NCBI GenBank assembly: GCA_003645535.1
Contig: QNFP01000007.1
Span: 1 to 41,594 of the forward strand
Reading direction: 5' to 3'
DNA length: 41,594 nt
Source: Gammaproteobacteria bacterium
Lineage (GTDB): Bacteria; Pseudomonadota; Gammaproteobacteria; Pseudomonadales; Porticoccaceae
In this document: positions 7,412 to 19,930 of the stretch, in pieces
Numbering within the stretch: position 1 is the stretch's first letter
Layout of the letters: each line of letters starts with the position of its first letter
Translations under genes and position numbers: made by a program
The notes under the pieces: generated by a model
What the model saw: only the letters and a program-made list of their open reading frames with translations
The model's database searches: none
What the model was told of the DNA's origin: nothing

Positions 7412-7457
7412 TTTAGGTAACTGTGTTTTTTAGGTAACTATGGTGAATACAAGTTAC
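7412..7457. promoter_or_regulatory. Repeated TTTAGGTAACT boxes upstream of the CoA ligase gene
   Basis: TTTAGGTAACT occurs at 7412-7422 and 7429-7439, a 17-bp period. The second copy also forms an inverted repeat with AGTTAC at 7452-7457. The group lies 37-82 bp before the ligase start, where an operator would be expected. The regulator is unknown and no clear promoter hexamers were found. Confidence 0.4.
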
Positions 7458-7469
7458 TTATAATAGATG

Positions 7470-8024
7470 CTACTCACTGATAATAAAATGTTGCCGATAA
7501 TAGGCCAGCTCCGCAATGGAGTCATAAATATCGTCCATAGCCAAATGACTACCTTTTTTGCGAAAGCCCTTGAGCAGTTCCGGTCTCCAGCGACTCACCA
7601 ATTCCTTGATGCTACTGACATCAAGATTACGGTAGTGAAAAAAGCTTTCTAGCGCCGACATCTCCCGAGCCAGGAAACGACGATCCTGACAAATAGAGTT
7701 GCCACTCATCGGTGACTTTTGGGGCGGCACCCAGGCACTGAGAAACTCCATGGTTTGTCGCTCAGCATCGGCCGCACTTAACTCGCTATTTCGTACTCTT
7801 TCCGTCAAGCCAGAACGGCCGTGCTGCCGTGTATTCCATTCATCCATGCCATTAAGGATTGCGTCCGTTTGATAAATTGCCAGCGCCGGGCCTTCGGCAA
7901 GAGTATTCAGGTCCTTGTCGGTAACCACGGTGGCAATCTCAATAATTGTATCGTTTACAGTATCAAGCCCGGTCATTTCAAGATCGATCCAGATCAGATT
8001 AAACTCGTCTTTCTTACTTATCAT
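7470..8024 (-). CDS. orn: Oligoribonuclease
   Basis: This 184-residue 3'-5' exoribonuclease degrades very short RNAs, including pGpG from cyclic di-GMP breakdown, to mononucleotides. It is a DEDDh enzyme: WIDLEMTGL supplies the first acidic pair, [11 protein letters not shown] the third acidic residue, and [12 protein letters not shown] the His and last Asp. Length is normal. Across the MscS gene lie rsgA and psd, a neighbourhood conserved in many gammaproteobacteria. The ATG at 8024 gives the usual N-terminus, but the ribosome binding site is weak. Confidence 0.95.
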   Translation of the reverse strand: MISKKDEFNLIWIDLEMTGLDTVNDTIIEIATVVTDKDLNTLAEGPALAIYQTDAILNGMDEWNTRQHGRSGLTERVRNSELSAADAERQTMEFLSAWVPPQKSPMSGNSICQDRRFLAREMSALESFFHYRNLDVSSIKELVSRWRPELLKGFRKKGSHLAMDDIYDSIAELAYYRQHFIISE

Positions 8025-8094
8025 TAAAATTACTCATCATTAATAGCCATTATTAAAGAGCCGCAATCAATAGTTATCAATTACCTGTCATCCT

Positions 8095-9153
8095 CTATTT
8101 GTCATCGTCGTTTTCCCTGGCTACGCGGAGGATATTTTCAAGGTGTTTGACGCGCTCCAGTGCTTGATGCATGCGCGTCTGTCTGTCAACTTTGTCTTCT
8201 TCATCCATACCACTTTGTTGATCATTCGATTTAATTTCGGCTTTCAGATCTGCAAGCTCCTGTTCCAGAGCCCTGACTTTATCAGCCCGATCAGCTTTAT
8301 CAAATATAGCCTGTTCAGGCGCTCCAGAATCATCAGCCATACCTGCGTCAGGTCGTGGCGGCGCAGTAAACACATCAACCTCACTGATACGTCGTTGATT
8401 GATGAACGACGGCGATACGATTTCAATTCCGGCACCATGCAATTGATCCAGTACCGCCTTACGCAGCCTGGTTCGCAGGGTTAGCAATTGTTTTACTTCG
8501 GTACAAAATCCCGCCACCTGGTAGGTAATGGCGTTATCTCCGAGCATGAGTAGCTGTACAAACGGTTCCTGTAAGCCCGCATCAGAACCGGCCTGCTTTA
8601 ACAGGGGTTCTACGCGATAATATGGAATATCATAGCCCAGAGACAATTTGCAGGTAACGACTGTCCCCGATGCCCGCACCACTTTTACCGGGTGTCGAGT
8701 CAAATACAGATTGGGAAGAGTAATCAGGTCACTATCTTCGGATTGAATTTCGGTGTGAAACAAGCCTCGCTCGGCAACACGGCCAAAATGTTCGTTGACA
8801 CGAATGAAGTCGCCCAGGTTAAAGCTCTTTACCGAGCGGAGCATAAAGCCAGCCATAGCATTAGCAACAAATGTAGTAGACGAAAGTGCGAAAACACCGG
8901 TGACAACCAGGCCAAGCAAACGCAGTAATTCGCTCCTCGACGTTTCTGCTATGGGCAATGCGAGAGTAACGGAAATGGCAGCGATAATAGTGAGCAGCAC
9001 CATTGTAAGCTGTCGAAATAGAGGTGAGGACTTACGGCTCTCGCCGTGTCTGATTAACACGGTGTGGGCTAAGCCTAAAAGCATCACCGAGACTACTAGC
9101 ACCATCAATAATGGCAGGTAGTCGCGAATAATATCGAAAGTAAAGTCCAGCAA
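8095..9153 (-). CDS. MscS-family mechanosensitive ion channel
   Basis: This 352-residue inner-membrane protein has about four hydrophobic segments in its first 120 residues. An MscS pore/beta domain follows (FVANAMAGFMLRSVKSFNLG, then GDFIRVNEHFGRVAERGL), and after it an alpha/beta region. Residues about 290-345 are highly charged and probably form a coiled coil. It would open under membrane tension to release solutes. The only start before the first membrane helix is TTG at 9153, because a stop lies seven codons upstream and the first ATG is at codon 17. It is divergent from rsgA. Confidence 0.85.
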   Translation of the reverse strand: MLDFTFDIIRDYLPLLMVLVVSVMLLGLAHTVLIRHGESRKSSPLFRQLTMVLLTIIAAISVTLALPIAETSRSELLRLLGLVVTGVFALSSTTFVANAMAGFMLRSVKSFNLGDFIRVNEHFGRVAERGLFHTEIQSEDSDLITLPNLYLTRHPVKVVRASGTVVTCKLSLGYDIPYYRVEPLLKQAGSDAGLQEPFVQLLMLGDNAITYQVAGFCTEVKQLLTLRTRLRKAVLDQLHGAGIEIVSPSFINQRRISEVDVFTAPPRPDAGMADDSGAPEQAIFDKADRADKVRALEQELADLKAEIKSNDQQSGMDEEDKVDRQTRMHQALERVKHLENILRVARENDDDK

Positions 9154-9231
9154 AGCAGCGCCATCCCAGTGTTACAGCCCTGCATTATGCTATAAGCTAG
9201 GCGCCCGGGACAGGTGCCGAATAGAGAGGTC

Positions 9232-10245
9232 ATGGCAAAGCCGAAACTCACGTTACAACAGCGTAGACGCATCCGCGAGCAGCGAGCGAGATCTTCATCA
9301 GCACCTGAAAAAGATGATTTGCTTACGACATTACTTTCGTCTGGTCAGTTAGGCCCTGAACAAAATGGCCTGGTGGTGACACGTTATAGCAACCAGGCAG
9401 ATATACTTTTCGAAAGCGCCCCCGAAAGACCTTTACGCAAATGTTACTTTCGCTCCCATCTTGATTCGCTGGTTACCGGTGATCGGGTGAGATGCCGTGA
9501 TGGCGAACCCTACGGAATCATTTGTTCTGTATTACCCAGAAAAAGCCACCTGGAGCGGCCGGACAACCGCGGTAATATTTGTACTGTAGTTGCAAATATC
9601 GACACTATCGCTATCGTCGTGGCACCCGAGCCTCAGGCCCACACGGGTCTTATCGATCGTTATCTTATTGCCAGTGAACACCACCAAATTTCCCCGCTTA
9701 TCGTGGTCAACAAAATTGATCAGGATCCACAGCAGGTTGAACGCACGCTTAACCTGGTTGCCCCGTACAAAGATATTGGTTACCCAGTATTAGCCGTATC
9801 GGCCAGTTCCGGTAAAGGAATTAACCAACTGTCCGCTCAGCTCAAAGACCAAATGAGCGTTTTTGTCGGCCAGTCTGGCGTTGGCAAATCATCACTAATC
9901 AATACCCTATGTCCCCACGCCGCCGCTAAAGTGGGCAAACTTTCTGACGCCAGTGCCAGTGGCCGCCATACCACCACGACAGCAGATTTATTCCCATTGC
10001 CGGGTGGCGGCAATATTATCGATTCTCCGGGCATTAGAGAGTTTGGTTTGTTACACCTGGAACAACATCAGCTTATTAACGCATTTATAGAATTCAGACC
10101 TTTTTTAGGCCAGTGCCGCTTTCGCAATTGCAGCCATCGTAAAGAACCCGATTGCGCACTTCTCGAAGCCTGCGCTAACGGCAAGATATCTGCACAACGA
10201 CTGGATAGTTTTTTTCGGATCAGCGAGAGCCTTAAAAATGATTAG
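9232..10245 (+). CDS. rsgA: Ribosome small-subunit GTPase RsgA
   Basis: This 337-residue circularly permuted GTPase acts in late 30S subunit maturation. An N-terminal OB-fold region is followed by the permuted G motifs in the order NKID (160-163), GQSGVGKS (213-220) and DSPG (264-267). A C-terminal zinc finger has CRFRNCSHRKEPDC (295-308). The basic start MAKPKLTLQQRRRIREQR is typical. The frame also has a GTG at 9214, but the ATG at 9232 has AGAGG at suitable spacing and gives the family N-terminus. psd follows after 72 bp, as in many gammaproteobacteria. Confidence 0.95.
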   Translation: MAKPKLTLQQRRRIREQRARSSSAPEKDDLLTTLLSSGQLGPEQNGLVVTRYSNQADILFESAPERPLRKCYFRSHLDSLVTGDRVRCRDGEPYGIICSVLPRKSHLERPDNRGNICTVVANIDTIAIVVAPEPQAHTGLIDRYLIASEHHQISPLIVVNKIDQDPQQVERTLNLVAPYKDIGYPVLAVSASSGKGINQLSAQLKDQMSVFVGQSGVGKSSLINTLCPHAAAKVGKLSDASASGRHTTTTADLFPLPGGGNIIDSPGIREFGLLHLEQHQLINAFIEFRPFLGQCRFRNCSHRKEPDCALLEACANGKISAQRLDSFFRISESLKND

Positions 10246-10317
10246 TCCGATGAATATCCATCCTGGAGCCGGAGCATCTATCGAAGCGGCTTCACAGACA
10301 TTCCGGCAGAGTCTTTT

Positions 10318-11184
10318 GTGAAAGACATAAAAGACAAACTTTTCTGCGCCCTGCAATATTTGTTGCCACAGCACCTGCTATCGAGGTCACTGGCAAGGCT
10401 CGCCGATACTGAAATTCGCTGGCTTAAGAACTTGCTTATTCGATCATTTATCCGCCATTATCAAGTGGACCAAAACGACACTGAATGTGAAGATATCGGC
10501 GCCTACACCAGCTTTAATCACTTTTTTACACGCGCCTTAAAACCGAATGTTCGCCCCATAGCTGATAGCGTCGGAGCTATTACTTCGCCAGCAGACGGCA
10601 CCATTAGTCAGTGCGGGAAAATAGCGCAGGGCAACTTATTGCAAGCAAAGGGCCACGTGTATAGCACCGCCGATCTGGTCGGCGATGAATCCCTTGCGGC
10701 ACAATTCCACGATGGCGAATTCTTTACCATCTATCTTTCGCCAAAAGATTATCACCGGGTACATTCGCCCATAATGGGCACGTTAATTGAGTCGCGCTAT
10801 ATCCCAGGCAGGCTTTTTTCAGTCAACAGCGCCACCACCGCTCAACTACCAGGCTTATTTGCTCGCAATGAACGTCTGGTATGCGTATTTGAATCGCAAC
10901 AGGGACCAGTTGTCGTAGTGATGGTGGGTGCTATGTTGGTGGCCGGTATTGAAACCATATGGCAGACGAAATATTTACCCAACATCCCGAGTGAAGACAA
11001 GCATATCGGTGCTCACATCAAATTTGCAAAGGGAGAAGAAATCGGCCGTTTCAAATTTGGCTCTACGGTGATTGTGTTACTGCCAAATCATACTCGCGTA
11101 AACCACAGCCTGGAACCAGGCACGACCGTAAAAATGGGTGAAAACGTAGCGGGATACTCGGCGGACAGATCCAGTAACGTGTAA
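10318..11184 (+). CDS. psd: Phosphatidylserine decarboxylase proenzyme
   Basis: This 288-residue inner-membrane-associated enzyme converts phosphatidylserine to phosphatidylethanolamine. It self-cleaves to create a pyruvoyl group at the Ser of an LGST motif; here the motif reads FGST within GRFKFGSTVIVLL. Other family features are YTSFNHFFTRALK, SPADGTISQCGKI, LSPKDYHRVH and FARNERLVCVFE. No in-frame ATG lies between the rsgA stop and this region, so translation probably starts at GTG 10318. The tail after the cleavage site is short, as in Pseudomonas-type enzymes. Confidence 0.93.
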   Translation: MKDIKDKLFCALQYLLPQHLLSRSLARLADTEIRWLKNLLIRSFIRHYQVDQNDTECEDIGAYTSFNHFFTRALKPNVRPIADSVGAITSPADGTISQCGKIAQGNLLQAKGHVYSTADLVGDESLAAQFHDGEFFTIYLSPKDYHRVHSPIMGTLIESRYIPGRLFSVNSATTAQLPGLFARNERLVCVFESQQGPVVVVMVGAMLVAGIETIWQTKYLPNIPSEDKHIGAHIKFAKGEEIGRFKFGSTVIVLLPNHTRVNHSLEPGTTVKMGENVAGYSADRSSNV

Positions 11185-11205
11185 ACAACGTCTAATTAAG
11201 GCGAT

Positions 11206-12618
11206 CTATCCATTATCAAGGCCAAGTTTTACTCTGACAGTAGACCAAAAGCCGTCTTTCTTTACAGCTTCTTCGACCATAAACAAGTTAGCGACATTGG
11301 TCAGATCTATATCGTAGCCGGTGGGCTCCAAATCGCGTGCAATTGCAATCCGGTCGATATCCTCCAGGTTTTTTCGGCCTTTTTCGGCAAGAGCCTTGCG
11401 AACTTGTTCCTCGTCTCGCAAGTCGACCAGAAAAACATTCTCGTTGAGACCTTCCTCGATGTGATCAGGGATCGCGATTTGTGGTGTTAATCGGGATTTC
11501 GGGTGTTGTTCAACAACTACGCCAATATCACCAGTGGTCAGCTCCACAAGTGTGCCTGTTGGGTACAGGCCTATAGACTGAATAAACTGGACGACCAGGT
11601 CTTCCTGGAATTCGTTTCCCCTCATATTGTATAGCAGGCTTACTGCACGGGAAGATGCCACCGGGGCGTCGGTCTCTCTCGGATTACTGATTAGATCATA
11701 GGCCGTCGCTATACCAGCAATCCTCGCTAAAAGAGGTATTTTGGTCCCCATTACCCCCTCGGGGAAACCTCCACCATTATGTAGCTCAGCATGGTGGCGC
11801 ACAATGGAGATCACCCGGGGTTCAATTTTTCGGGTATTACGGAGCATTTCAACCCCGTAAGTGACGTATTTCCGATACTCTAGTTCTTCTGCTTCAGTCC
11901 TGTTCTGTTTGCGCAAAATGACATTTGGTACCTTTATCTTGCCAATATCCTTCAGCAAAGTACCTAGACACAATACTGAAATTTCCTTTTTTTCCATACC
12001 TATATAGCGAGCGAACTGCACCGCCCACAGGGCTGATCGCAAACTATGATCATGGGAATATTGATCTTTGTCGCGCAAACGTACCAACCAGGTAAATGCG
12101 TCCGGACAGCGCAAAACACTATCCACCATATCACTGACGTTTCTTTTCAGGCTTTCATAATCTGCTAGCTTACCGCGCGAAATTTGTCTGCTAATGAGAG
12201 ACAAATTACCTCTTAGATTTTTAGCTATTTTGCTGGCCTGCGCTGCTTCTAAACGTAAAGATACAGTGGTTTCGTAGACTCCTTTGCGAACACTAATCGG
12301 CGGAGTAACCTGTACATCATGCGCTTCTTCTACAACTCCTCGCACCTTAAGCTTTATTTCACCACCAACCACCTTTTCCCGCTGCACTCGCGGCCCTCTG
12401 GGTGGCGATGAAACACTGCCTTCCAGAACACCTCGGCCCTTGGCCACATCGATAAAAACATGGTCACAGTAGGTTTTCAGTGAGGCGATATCTTCGCTTG
12501 ATCTTATATGAAAACCTTGTAAGGGATAGGGCGTATTATTCCAGGGGCGATCCAGGCGGGACACATACATACCCAGTGTCAAATCCGCCACGCCGATCTC
12601 GATCTCTTGAATAGCCAT
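11206..12618 (-). CDS. Degenerate HD-GYP domain protein with N-terminal DUF3391
   Basis: From the ATG at 12618 this is 470 residues; a GTG extension to 12669 adds 17 atypical residues. The N-terminus (IEIGVADLTLGMYVSRLDRPW) is DUF3391-like and an HD-GYP region starts near residue 185. Active HD-GYP proteins hydrolyse cyclic di-GMP. Here the HD pair reads Lys223-Asp224 (LLKDIGKIKVP), the HPxxG segment reads YVTYG, and GYP is GFP (284-286), while HH (275-276) and the early His191 remain. Loss of metal ligands suggests a binding or regulatory role, not catalysis. The gene is downstream of hemE on the same strand after about 200 bp. Confidence 0.8.
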   Translation of the reverse strand: MAIQEIEIGVADLTLGMYVSRLDRPWNNTPYPLQGFHIRSSEDIASLKTYCDHVFIDVAKGRGVLEGSVSSPPRGPRVQREKVVGGEIKLKVRGVVEEAHDVQVTPPISVRKGVYETTVSLRLEAAQASKIAKNLRGNLSLISRQISRGKLADYESLKRNVSDMVDSVLRCPDAFTWLVRLRDKDQYSHDHSLRSALWAVQFARYIGMEKKEISVLCLGTLLKDIGKIKVPNVILRKQNRTEAEELEYRKYVTYGVEMLRNTRKIEPRVISIVRHHAELHNGGGFPEGVMGTKIPLLARIAGIATAYDLISNPRETDAPVASSRAVSLLYNMRGNEFQEDLVVQFIQSIGLYPTGTLVELTTGDIGVVVEQHPKSRLTPQIAIPDHIEEGLNENVFLVDLRDEEQVRKALAEKGRKNLEDIDRIAIARDLEPTGYDIDLTNVANLFMVEEAVKKDGFWSTVRVKLGLDNG

Positions 12619-12815
12619 AGTGTTTGTGTATACCAACCTGGTCCGTTGAACTGGTATTCGTTGCGCCACCTTTCTTTATACAGTAGCTACCGATCTCGAA
12701 TAAAACCAGTCAAAGTTTATTTATGTGGGTAAGAGTAAACTCCACAAAGCCAATTGCAAGGCGATTTACCCAATCGGCCTGTTTAGGCGATAAACGCTGG
12801 TTTAATCAGGCTTGT

Positions 12816-13877
12816 TCAGTGATAGTTCACAGACATACTGTGAACCGCATCAACAAAAGCTGCTACCTGTTGAGGATCTATATCGGGGGTCACGCCATGT
12901 CCCAGGTTAAAAACATGGCCGGCTCCCTGTCCATAACTCTGCAATATTGTAGCAACTTCAGCCTCAATAGCCGTTGTCGAAGCACGCAGAACTGCAGGAT
13001 CCATATTGCCCTGTAAGGCTACCCGATCACCCACCCTGGCTCGAGCCTCGCCGATATCCTGACACCAGTCCAGGCCTATGGCCTGGCACCCGGTAGCGGC
13101 GATCGCTTCGAGCCAGCCACCACCGCCTTTGGTAAAAAGAATCACCGGTACTGTTCTACCTTCTGCCTGAGTGTTCAATCCCGCCACTATCCGTGCCATA
13201 TATTTGAGTGAAAATTCACGGTAGGCTTTACCACTCAGTACACCGCCCCAGGTATCAAAAATCTGTACCGCCTGGGCACCAGCCATTATTTGTGCGTTGA
13301 GATAATCAGTGACAGAAACCGCCAACTTTTCAAGCAACACAGATAATAAGGCCGGATTGCTATAGGCCATTGTTTTAATCCTTGCGAAGTCCTTACTACT
13401 GCCCCCTTCAATCATATAAGTAGCCAGCGTCCAGGGGCTTCCTGAAAAACCAATTAATGGAACTCGCCCGTTAAGTTCACTGCGAATTAAACGAATGGCA
13501 TCCAGCACGTAGGGCAGATCTGAGGTGGTATTAACAGGGGTCAGTTCTTCAATATCTTTGGCGGAACGCACCGGCTTGCGGAACCGAGGACCCTCGCCTT
13601 CTTCGAAATACAGGCCCAGCCCCATGGCATCGGGAATAGTGAGAATATCCGAAAAAAGTATTGCGGCATCAAGATCAAAGCGATCAAGCGGCTGTATCGT
13701 TACTTCACAAGCCGCCTGCGGATTTTGACACAGCGCCATAAAATCACCAGCTCGCTTACGTTTAGCGCGATATTCAGGCAAATACCGGCCAGCCTGACGC
13801 ATCACCCAGACGGGGGTTACATCTACCGGTTCACGCAGTAGCGCCCGTAACAGGCGATCATTTTTCAAGTCTGACAT
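12816..13877 (-). CDS. hemE: Uroporphyrinogen decarboxylase
   Basis: This 353-residue cytoplasmic enzyme removes the four acetate carboxyls of uroporphyrinogen III to give coproporphyrinogen III. The N-terminal [14 protein letters not shown] carries the substrate-binding arginines, [20 protein letters not shown] the catalytic-site Asp, and [17 protein letters not shown] is a family signature. Length is normal. It lies 24 bp after gltD on the same strand, a common arrangement in Pseudomonas-like genomes, and is separate from the hemCDXY cluster at 35-39 kb. Confidence 0.97.
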   Translation of the reverse strand: MSDLKNDRLLRALLREPVDVTPVWVMRQAGRYLPEYRAKRKRAGDFMALCQNPQAACEVTIQPLDRFDLDAAILFSDILTIPDAMGLGLYFEEGEGPRFRKPVRSAKDIEELTPVNTTSDLPYVLDAIRLIRSELNGRVPLIGFSGSPWTLATYMIEGGSSKDFARIKTMAYSNPALLSVLLEKLAVSVTDYLNAQIMAGAQAVQIFDTWGGVLSGKAYREFSLKYMARIVAGLNTQAEGRTVPVILFTKGGGGWLEAIAATGCQAIGLDWCQDIGEARARVGDRVALQGNMDPAVLRASTTAIEAEVATILQSYGQGAGHVFNLGHGVTPDIDPQQVAAFVDAVHSMSVNYH

Positions 13878-13901
13878 ATTTATCTAGTTTCTCTATCGTG
13901 A

Positions 13902-15332
<1,431 letters not shown>

Positions 15333-15349
15333 TTAAAACGACCAGAGAG

Positions 15350-18300
15350 CTATTCTGGTCGCGCGCGCGTGTTTTCGAAAAGGCTGGTCAATGATGCTGA
15401 TTTGGGCTTAACCAACCAGAAGTTGGCTACATAGTCATCAAAATTTTCAATTAATTCCCTGCCCCAGTCACTGTGCGTTTCGGCAACAAATTCACCAATC
15501 ATGCGCTTGAGAAATTGGCGTTGATTTTCCAGAGACTCTGAACCAATACGCTGAACTTCTACCAGTTCCGTATTGACACGATCATAGAAGTGGCGCTCTA
15601 GATCTAGTACGTAAGCAAAGCCACCGGTCATACCGGCGCCAAAATTGTATCCAGTGCCGCCGAGCACAGCCACCACGCCACCGGTCATATATTCACAGCA
15701 GTGATCACCTGCGCCCTCTATGACTGCATAGGCACCGGAATTGCGCACCGCGAACCGTTCACCAGCGCGACCGGACGCAAACAGTTTGCCGCCCGTTGCC
15801 CCATAGAGGCAGGTATTACCCATAATCGGTGTTGCGTTACTGGCAAAGCGACTGCCGTCAGGCGGCGACAATACTATCTTACCCCCCGCCATACCTTTAC
15901 CAACATAGTCATTGGCATCGCCAGACAGGTAAATTTCCAGACCACCGGCATTCCAGGCACCCAGCGATTGCCCAGCAATACCCGTTAAGGAAATTCTGAT
16001 CGGCGCGTCAGCCATACCCTGATTGCCATGACATCGGGCGATCTCGCCACTTAAGCGCGCGCCGATAGTACGGTCGCAATTGGAGACACGGTATTCAAAG
16101 TGGCCACCCGCACTCGCCTTTATAGCGGGCAGCATGTCGGCGACCATATTTTCTGCCAACTCACCTTTGTCAAAAGGTGTATTACTTGCTACCAGACAAT
16201 ACTGAGGTTTGGACTGCAATAAATCATCGGTGTGCAGTATGGGCGACAGGTCCAGCTTTTCCTGCTGGGCGGTGTTGCCGGGTAAAATTCCCAGCAGGTC
16301 AACGCGCCCAATTAGCTCCGCCAAACTTTCTATACCTAAAACCGCTAGCCATTCACGTACTTCCTGAGCGACAAAAAGGAAGAAGTTTCGGGCGTTCTCT
16401 ACCGTGCCTTTATAGTAACCATCGCGAAGCGTTTGGTCCTGGGTAGCCACACCTGTGGCACAGTTATTTAGATGGCAAATTCGCAGGTACTTGCAACCCA
16501 ATGCCACCATTGGCGCTGTACCAAAGCCAAAACTTTCGGCGCCCAGTATGGCTGCCTTAATCACGTCCAAACCAGTCTTCAGACCACCATCTGCCTGCAA
16601 GCGTACTTTGTCACGCAAATCATTGGCACGCAAAGTCTGGTGCGTTTCTGCCAGCCCCAACTCCCATGGTGATCCAGCATAACGTATTGAAGTTAACGGG
16701 CTGGCGGCGGTACCACCATCGTATCCGGAGATAGTAATCAAATCAGCGTAGGCTTTAGCGACGCCAGCAGCAATCGTGCCGACACCTGGCCTCGACACAA
16801 GTTTCACCGAAACTAATGCCTGCGGATTCACCTGCTTCAAATCAAAAATCAGTTGCGCGAGGTCTTCAATCGAATAAATATCGTGGTGAGGAGGCGGAGA
16901 AATCAAGGTAACGCCAGGCACCGAGTACCGCAATGTTGCAATCAGATCATTCACCTTGCCGCCGGGTAACTGACCGCCTTCCCCAGGTTTGGCGCCCTGG
17001 GCAACCTTAATCTGGATAACTTCTGCATTGACCAGATAATGGGGGGTAACACCAAACCGTCCAGATGCGACCTGTTTGATTTTTGAGGTTTTGATAGTGC
17101 CGTAGCGCTTCGGGTCTTCGCCTCCCTCCCCTGAATTGGAGCGCCCTCCCAAACTGTTTAGCGCTTCCGCCAGCGATTCGTGGGCTTCTGGCGATAAAGC
17201 GCCCAATGACATACCTGCCGAGTCAAAGCGCGCAACGATCTTTTCAACTGACTCCACCTGATCCAGAGCTATGGATTCATTATCGGTTTTTAACTTCATA
17301 AGATCACGGAGGGCGGCTACTGGACGCCCATTTACCAGGTCAGCATAGGCCCGCCAATGTTCATACTCGCCACTGCGAACCACCTTATGGAGAGCCTGCA
17401 CGACGTCGGGATTAAAAGCGTGGTACTCCTCACCGTGAATATATTTGAATAAACCACCAGGTAAGATGGGCTTTCTGTCCTGCCAGGCAAAATCGGCAGC
17501 TAGCTGCTGATCTCGCTGGAAATCAGCAAAGTCCGCCCCCTGAATACGGCTGACTAACCCAGGAAAGCACAAGTCGATTATTTCATCGGCCAGACCAAGC
17601 CCTTCATACAGCATCGCTCCCCGATAGGATGCGATAGTGGAAATACCCATTTTTGAGAGTATTTTCAGCAAGCCTTTATTGATGCCCCTGCGATAATTCC
17701 TGAAGGCACTACCAACATCGACGGCGAGATCTCCGTTTTCGGTCATCTCATGGAGCATGTGATAGCTAAGGTAAGGGTAAACAGCCGTTGCGCCGCAACC
17801 AATCAAAGTCGCTATTTGATGAGAATCACGGGCCGCGCCGGTGCTAACAATTAGATTAGCATCGCAACGCAGTCCCCTGGCGATCAAGTGGTTATGAACA
17901 GCACCGACGGCAAATACAGCCTGAACAGGAACTTCACCAATATCTATTTTATAGTCAGAGAGAATACAAATAACGACTCCCTCACGCACAGCCGCCTCTA
18001 CATCAGCACATAGTTGAATAATTACCGTACGCAAATCGTTTTCTGTCGGCGTGTATTTCAACGCGAATTTGCGCACCTCAAATCCAGAGTGATTATGATT
18101 TTTCAGTGCAAAGTACTTACGGGGTGACAATACAGGACTATTAAGATTAATACGTTTGGCGTGATCCTGGGTGTCTGCAAAGATATTGCGTTCTTTGCCC
18201 AACTCCGTACTCAAGGACATGGCAATGCCTTCACGCAAGGGGTCAATGGGCGGGTTGGTGACCTGAGCAAACTGCTGTCGAAAGTAATCGAATACACTGC

Positions 18301-19807
18301 GGCGTTGCTCCGACAACACTGCCAATGGCGAATCATCACCCATCGATGCGACAGCTTCCTGGGCACCTTCAGCCAATGGCACAAATACCTGATTGCGCTC
18401 CTCCAGTGATACACCGTACATTTTCATATAGCGGCGGATACGTTCCTGGGGCAAAGCACCCTCGGCTTCTATGCCTTCCTCCTCCATGGTGGACTCAATA
18501 GCCTTAGCACCCTCACGCAACCAACGGCGATAAGGCTGAACGGCAGCAAGTTTCTTATCTATTTGTTCGCGAGTTTCCATCTCACCGGTGAGGATATCAA
18601 TGGACAATATATCGCCGGGACCAAGGCGGCCCTTGGCCACCACGGACTCCGGGGTATAAGAATAAACACCGACTTCTGAAGCCACTGTAATTACGTCATC
18701 GTCGGTAAGTACCCAGCGGGAAGGACGCAGCCCATTCCTGTCCAGTGCACAAACAGCGTAACGTCCATCAGTGATCACCAGGCCTGCCGGGCCATCCCAG
18801 GGTTCCATGTGCATCGCCTGGTATTCAAAAAAAGCGCGCTCGTGGGGATTAATATCCTCTACATTATTCCATGCCGGTGGGATCAACATGCGCACCGCCC
18901 GGTGCAGCGGAACACCCCCCGTAACAAGCACCTCCAGCATATTATCAAGACTCGATGAATCGGATCCCTCACGATTTACGAGCGGCGCTACTGCGGCCAA
19001 ATCAGGTAATAACGGCGAAACAAAATTGCTCGTTCTCGCAACCGACCAGTTTCGATTACCAAGGATTGTGTTAATTTCCCCATTATGAGCCAGCATCCGA
19101 AATGGCTGTGCCAATGGCCATTCAGGGAGGGTATTGGTACTGAAACGTTGATGGAATACACAAATAGCTATTTCGAGCCTGGGGTCAGAAAGATCCAGGT
19201 AAAAATGCGGCAAGTCCACCGGCATCATCAGACCTTTATAACAAACAACACGGGCTGACAGGCTGGCTATATAAAAGCCCTTATCCCCGCTCAGGCGCTT
19301 TTCAATATGCCGTCGGGCCACAAAAAGTCGGGCATCAAATCGTACTGGATCCCAGTCTTCAGGCGCTGTAACAAACAAATGTTCGATTACCGGCTCGGAA
19401 CGCAGGGCAATTTCGCCTAGACAACTATTGTCAGTCGGCACAACCCGCCAACCCACTATGCCCAGGCCCTGACGAATCAATTCTTCTTCTACCGCCTGCT
19501 TGGCCTTGTTACGTAGTCCCTCATCGGGGCTAAGCATCAATACGCCAACGGCATACAGCTCAGGTAGTGTTTTTGCCAATTGTTCTTTAACAATATTTCT
19601 AAAAAAAGCATCCGGCTTTTGTATAAGCAGACCACAGCCGTCGCCGGTTTTGCCATCAGCGGCAATGCCGCCACGGTGCGTCATACACGTCAGTGCCTCA
19701 ATCGCCCGTTGCAATAAGGCATGGCTGGTTTCGCCCTGTAAATGCGCAATCAGTCCAAATCCGCAATTATCGCGAAACTCATCGAGCCGGTACAAACCTT
19801 TAGGCAT
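15350..19807 (-). CDS. gltB: Glutamate synthase (NADPH) large subunit
   Basis: This 1485-residue alpha subunit of GOGAT converts glutamine and 2-oxoglutarate to two glutamates. A 14-residue propeptide precedes the Ntn-type glutaminase nucleophile Cys15 (CGFGLIAH). Then come the central domain, the FMN synthase domain ([32 protein letters not shown]) and a 3Fe-4S cluster motif [15 protein letters not shown]. The C-terminal part is a right-handed beta-helix with Gly-rich repeats. Length is exactly typical. AAGGT precedes the ATG, and 123 bp separate it from aroB. Confidence 0.98.
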   Translation of the reverse strand: MPKGLYRLDEFRDNCGFGLIAHLQGETSHALLQRAIEALTCMTHRGGIAADGKTGDGCGLLIQKPDAFFRNIVKEQLAKTLPELYAVGVLMLSPDEGLRNKAKQAVEEELIRQGLGIVGWRVVPTDNSCLGEIALRSEPVIEHLFVTAPEDWDPVRFDARLFVARRHIEKRLSGDKGFYIASLSARVVCYKGLMMPVDLPHFYLDLSDPRLEIAICVFHQRFSTNTLPEWPLAQPFRMLAHNGEINTILGNRNWSVARTSNFVSPLLPDLAAVAPLVNREGSDSSSLDNMLEVLVTGGVPLHRAVRMLIPPAWNNVEDINPHERAFFEYQAMHMEPWDGPAGLVITDGRYAVCALDRNGLRPSRWVLTDDDVITVASEVGVYSYTPESVVAKGRLGPGDILSIDILTGEMETREQIDKKLAAVQPYRRWLREGAKAIESTMEEEGIEAEGALPQERIRRYMKMYGVSLEERNQVFVPLAEGAQEAVASMGDDSPLAVLSEQRRSVFDYFRQQFAQVTNPPIDPLREGIAMSLSTELGKERNIFADTQDHAKRINLNSPVLSPRKYFALKNHNHSGFEVRKFALKYTPTENDLRTVIIQLCADVEAAVREGVVICILSDYKIDIGEVPVQAVFAVGAVHNHLIARGLRCDANLIVSTGAARDSHQIATLIGCGATAVYPYLSYHMLHEMTENGDLAVDVGSAFRNYRRGINKGLLKILSKMGISTIASYRGAMLYEGLGLADEIIDLCFPGLVSRIQGADFADFQRDQQLAADFAWQDRKPILPGGLFKYIHGEEYHAFNPDVVQALHKVVRSGEYEHWRAYADLVNGRPVAALRDLMKLKTDNESIALDQVESVEKIVARFDSAGMSLGALSPEAHESLAEALNSLGGRSNSGEGGEDPKRYGTIKTSKIKQVASGRFGVTPHYLVNAEVIQIKVAQGAKPGEGGQLPGGKVNDLIATLRYSVPGVTLISPPPHHDIYSIEDLAQLIFDLKQVNPQALVSVKLVSRPGVGTIAAGVAKAYADLITISGYDGGTAASPLTSIRYAGSPWELGLAETHQTLRANDLRDKVRLQADGGLKTGLDVIKAAILGAESFGFGTAPMVALGCKYLRICHLNNCATGVATQDQTLRDGYYKGTVENARNFFLFVAQEVREWLAVLGIESLAELIGRVDLLGILPGNTAQQEKLDLSPILHTDDLLQSKPQYCLVASNTPFDKGELAENMVADMLPAIKASAGGHFEYRVSNCDRTIGARLSGEIARCHGNQGMADAPIRISLTGIAGQSLGAWNAGGLEIYLSGDANDYVGKGMAGGKIVLSPPDGSRFASNATPIMGNTCLYGATGGKLFASGRAGERFAVRNSGAYAVIEGAGDHCCEYMTGGVVAVLGGTGYNFGAGMTGGFAYVLDLERHFYDRVNTELVEVQRIGSESLENQRQFLKRMIGEFVAETHSDWGRELIENFDDYVANFWLVKPKSASLTSLFENTRARPE

Positions 19808-19930
19808 AAATTAACCTTAACAAACAGGGGGTTATAAAAGAAATACTGTGAACAATTCAACTGGGTTTCACAAAAGGACGCACATTCTACACAGCGGGAG
19901 GGGGCTGGACAAATGGCAGGAACACTTATG

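Noticed and set aside
9214-9231. GTG start extending RsgA by six residues
   Set aside because: The ATG at 9232 has a better-placed AGAGG and gives the usual basic N-terminus.
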